From an uncultured bacterium (lineage in GTDB: Bacteria; Actinomycetota; Coriobacteriia; Coriobacteriales; Atopobiaceae): a stretch of DNA of 5,392 nt. The notes beneath the pieces were generated by a model, which saw nothing but the letters and a program-made list of their open reading frames with translations, ran no database searches and was not told where the DNA came from. The number at the start of each line of letters is the position of its first letter. Position 1 is the first letter of the stretch. The stretch lies in the NCBI GenBank assembly GCA_905214175.1, contig CAJMLD010000118.1, forward strand, positions 1-5,392, written 5' to 3'. This document shows, piece by piece, positions 5,340 through 5,392 of this stretch. Made by a program: the position numbers and the translations under genes.

Positions 5340-5392
5340 CCGCGCAGCACCTGGGCCGACAAGGACGCCTACGACGCCACTGCCGAGAAGCT
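5340..5392 (+). pseudogene. 3' fragment resembling pckA, 5' end missing (runs off window)
   Basis: In the frame starting at 5340 the sequence reads PRSTWADKDAYDATAEKL and runs off the window. This matches the pattern near the C-terminus of ATP-dependent PEP carboxykinases, where N/D-PR-x-T-W/Y is followed by an acidic/lysine-rich stretch, an aromatic residue, A-x-x-L and then the final helix; E. coli has DPRNTYASPEQW at this place. No ATG or ribosome site begins the frame, and the residues before it are not PckA-like. The preceding stop in this frame is at 5184-5186. An intact enzyme needs about 500 residues before this point, so it is a truncated copy or remnant. The match is from memory of the family and the stretch is short. 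A start of an unrelated gene is less likely. Confidence 0.5.

Noticed and set aside
4307..5362. Antisense open frame of 351 codons opposite the binding-protein gene
   Set aside because: The sense frame has full family motifs and a signal peptide. The antisense frame shows no recognisable domain.
1..5392. CRISPR array, tRNA, rRNA, insertion sequence or integrase gene
   Set aside because: No regularly spaced repeats, tRNA-like cloverleaf, transposase or recombinase motifs were seen in the window.

Overview
This is a GC-rich bacterial window with strong Shine-Dalgarno sites and mixed TTG/GTG/ATG starts. Base composition, codon choice and the PckA-like fragments at both edges would fit a high-GC anaerobic Gram-positive such as a Coriobacteriia relative (Olsenella/Collinsella type). 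That placement is inference; no taxonomic marker gene is present.

Layout. Bases 2-40 read as the last 12 codons of an upstream gene whose C-terminus resembles ATP-dependent phosphoenolpyruvate carboxykinase (PckA). Two hairpins follow (42-63 with a T-rich tail, and 74-113). About 160 bases without a gene come next, then an AT-rich promoter-like patch (275-303) with a perfect dyad over its spacer and -10 region. From there a compact four-gene operon runs on the + strand: a GT-B family 4 glycosyltransferase (373-1596, TTG start), a fused two-domain ABC permease of the FbpB type (1593-3230, GTG start, 4-base overlap), an ABC ATPase of the FbpC type (3232-4170), and a substrate-binding lipoprotein of the AfuA/FbpA (COG1840-like) type (4184-5281). 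The last 50 or so bases read in frame as a piece of a PckA C-terminal region that would lie just upstream of the residues seen at the left edge.

How it works together. Permease, ATPase and binding protein form a complete uptake importer. The fused permease gives both transmembrane halves, the ATPase supplies energy, and the binding protein is anchored outside the membrane by a lipidated cysteine after a Tat-like signal. Family resemblance suggests ferric iron or another small anion or organic solute, but the substrate cannot be fixed from the sequence. The odd partner is the cytosolic glycosyltransferase, translationally coupled to the permease, so a role tied to the transported substrate or the cell envelope is plausible but unproven.

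The most interesting points are this glycosyltransferase-importer linkage and the PckA-like 3' sequences on both flanks. The flanks suggest that the module was inserted at, or duplicated with, the 3' end of pckA.
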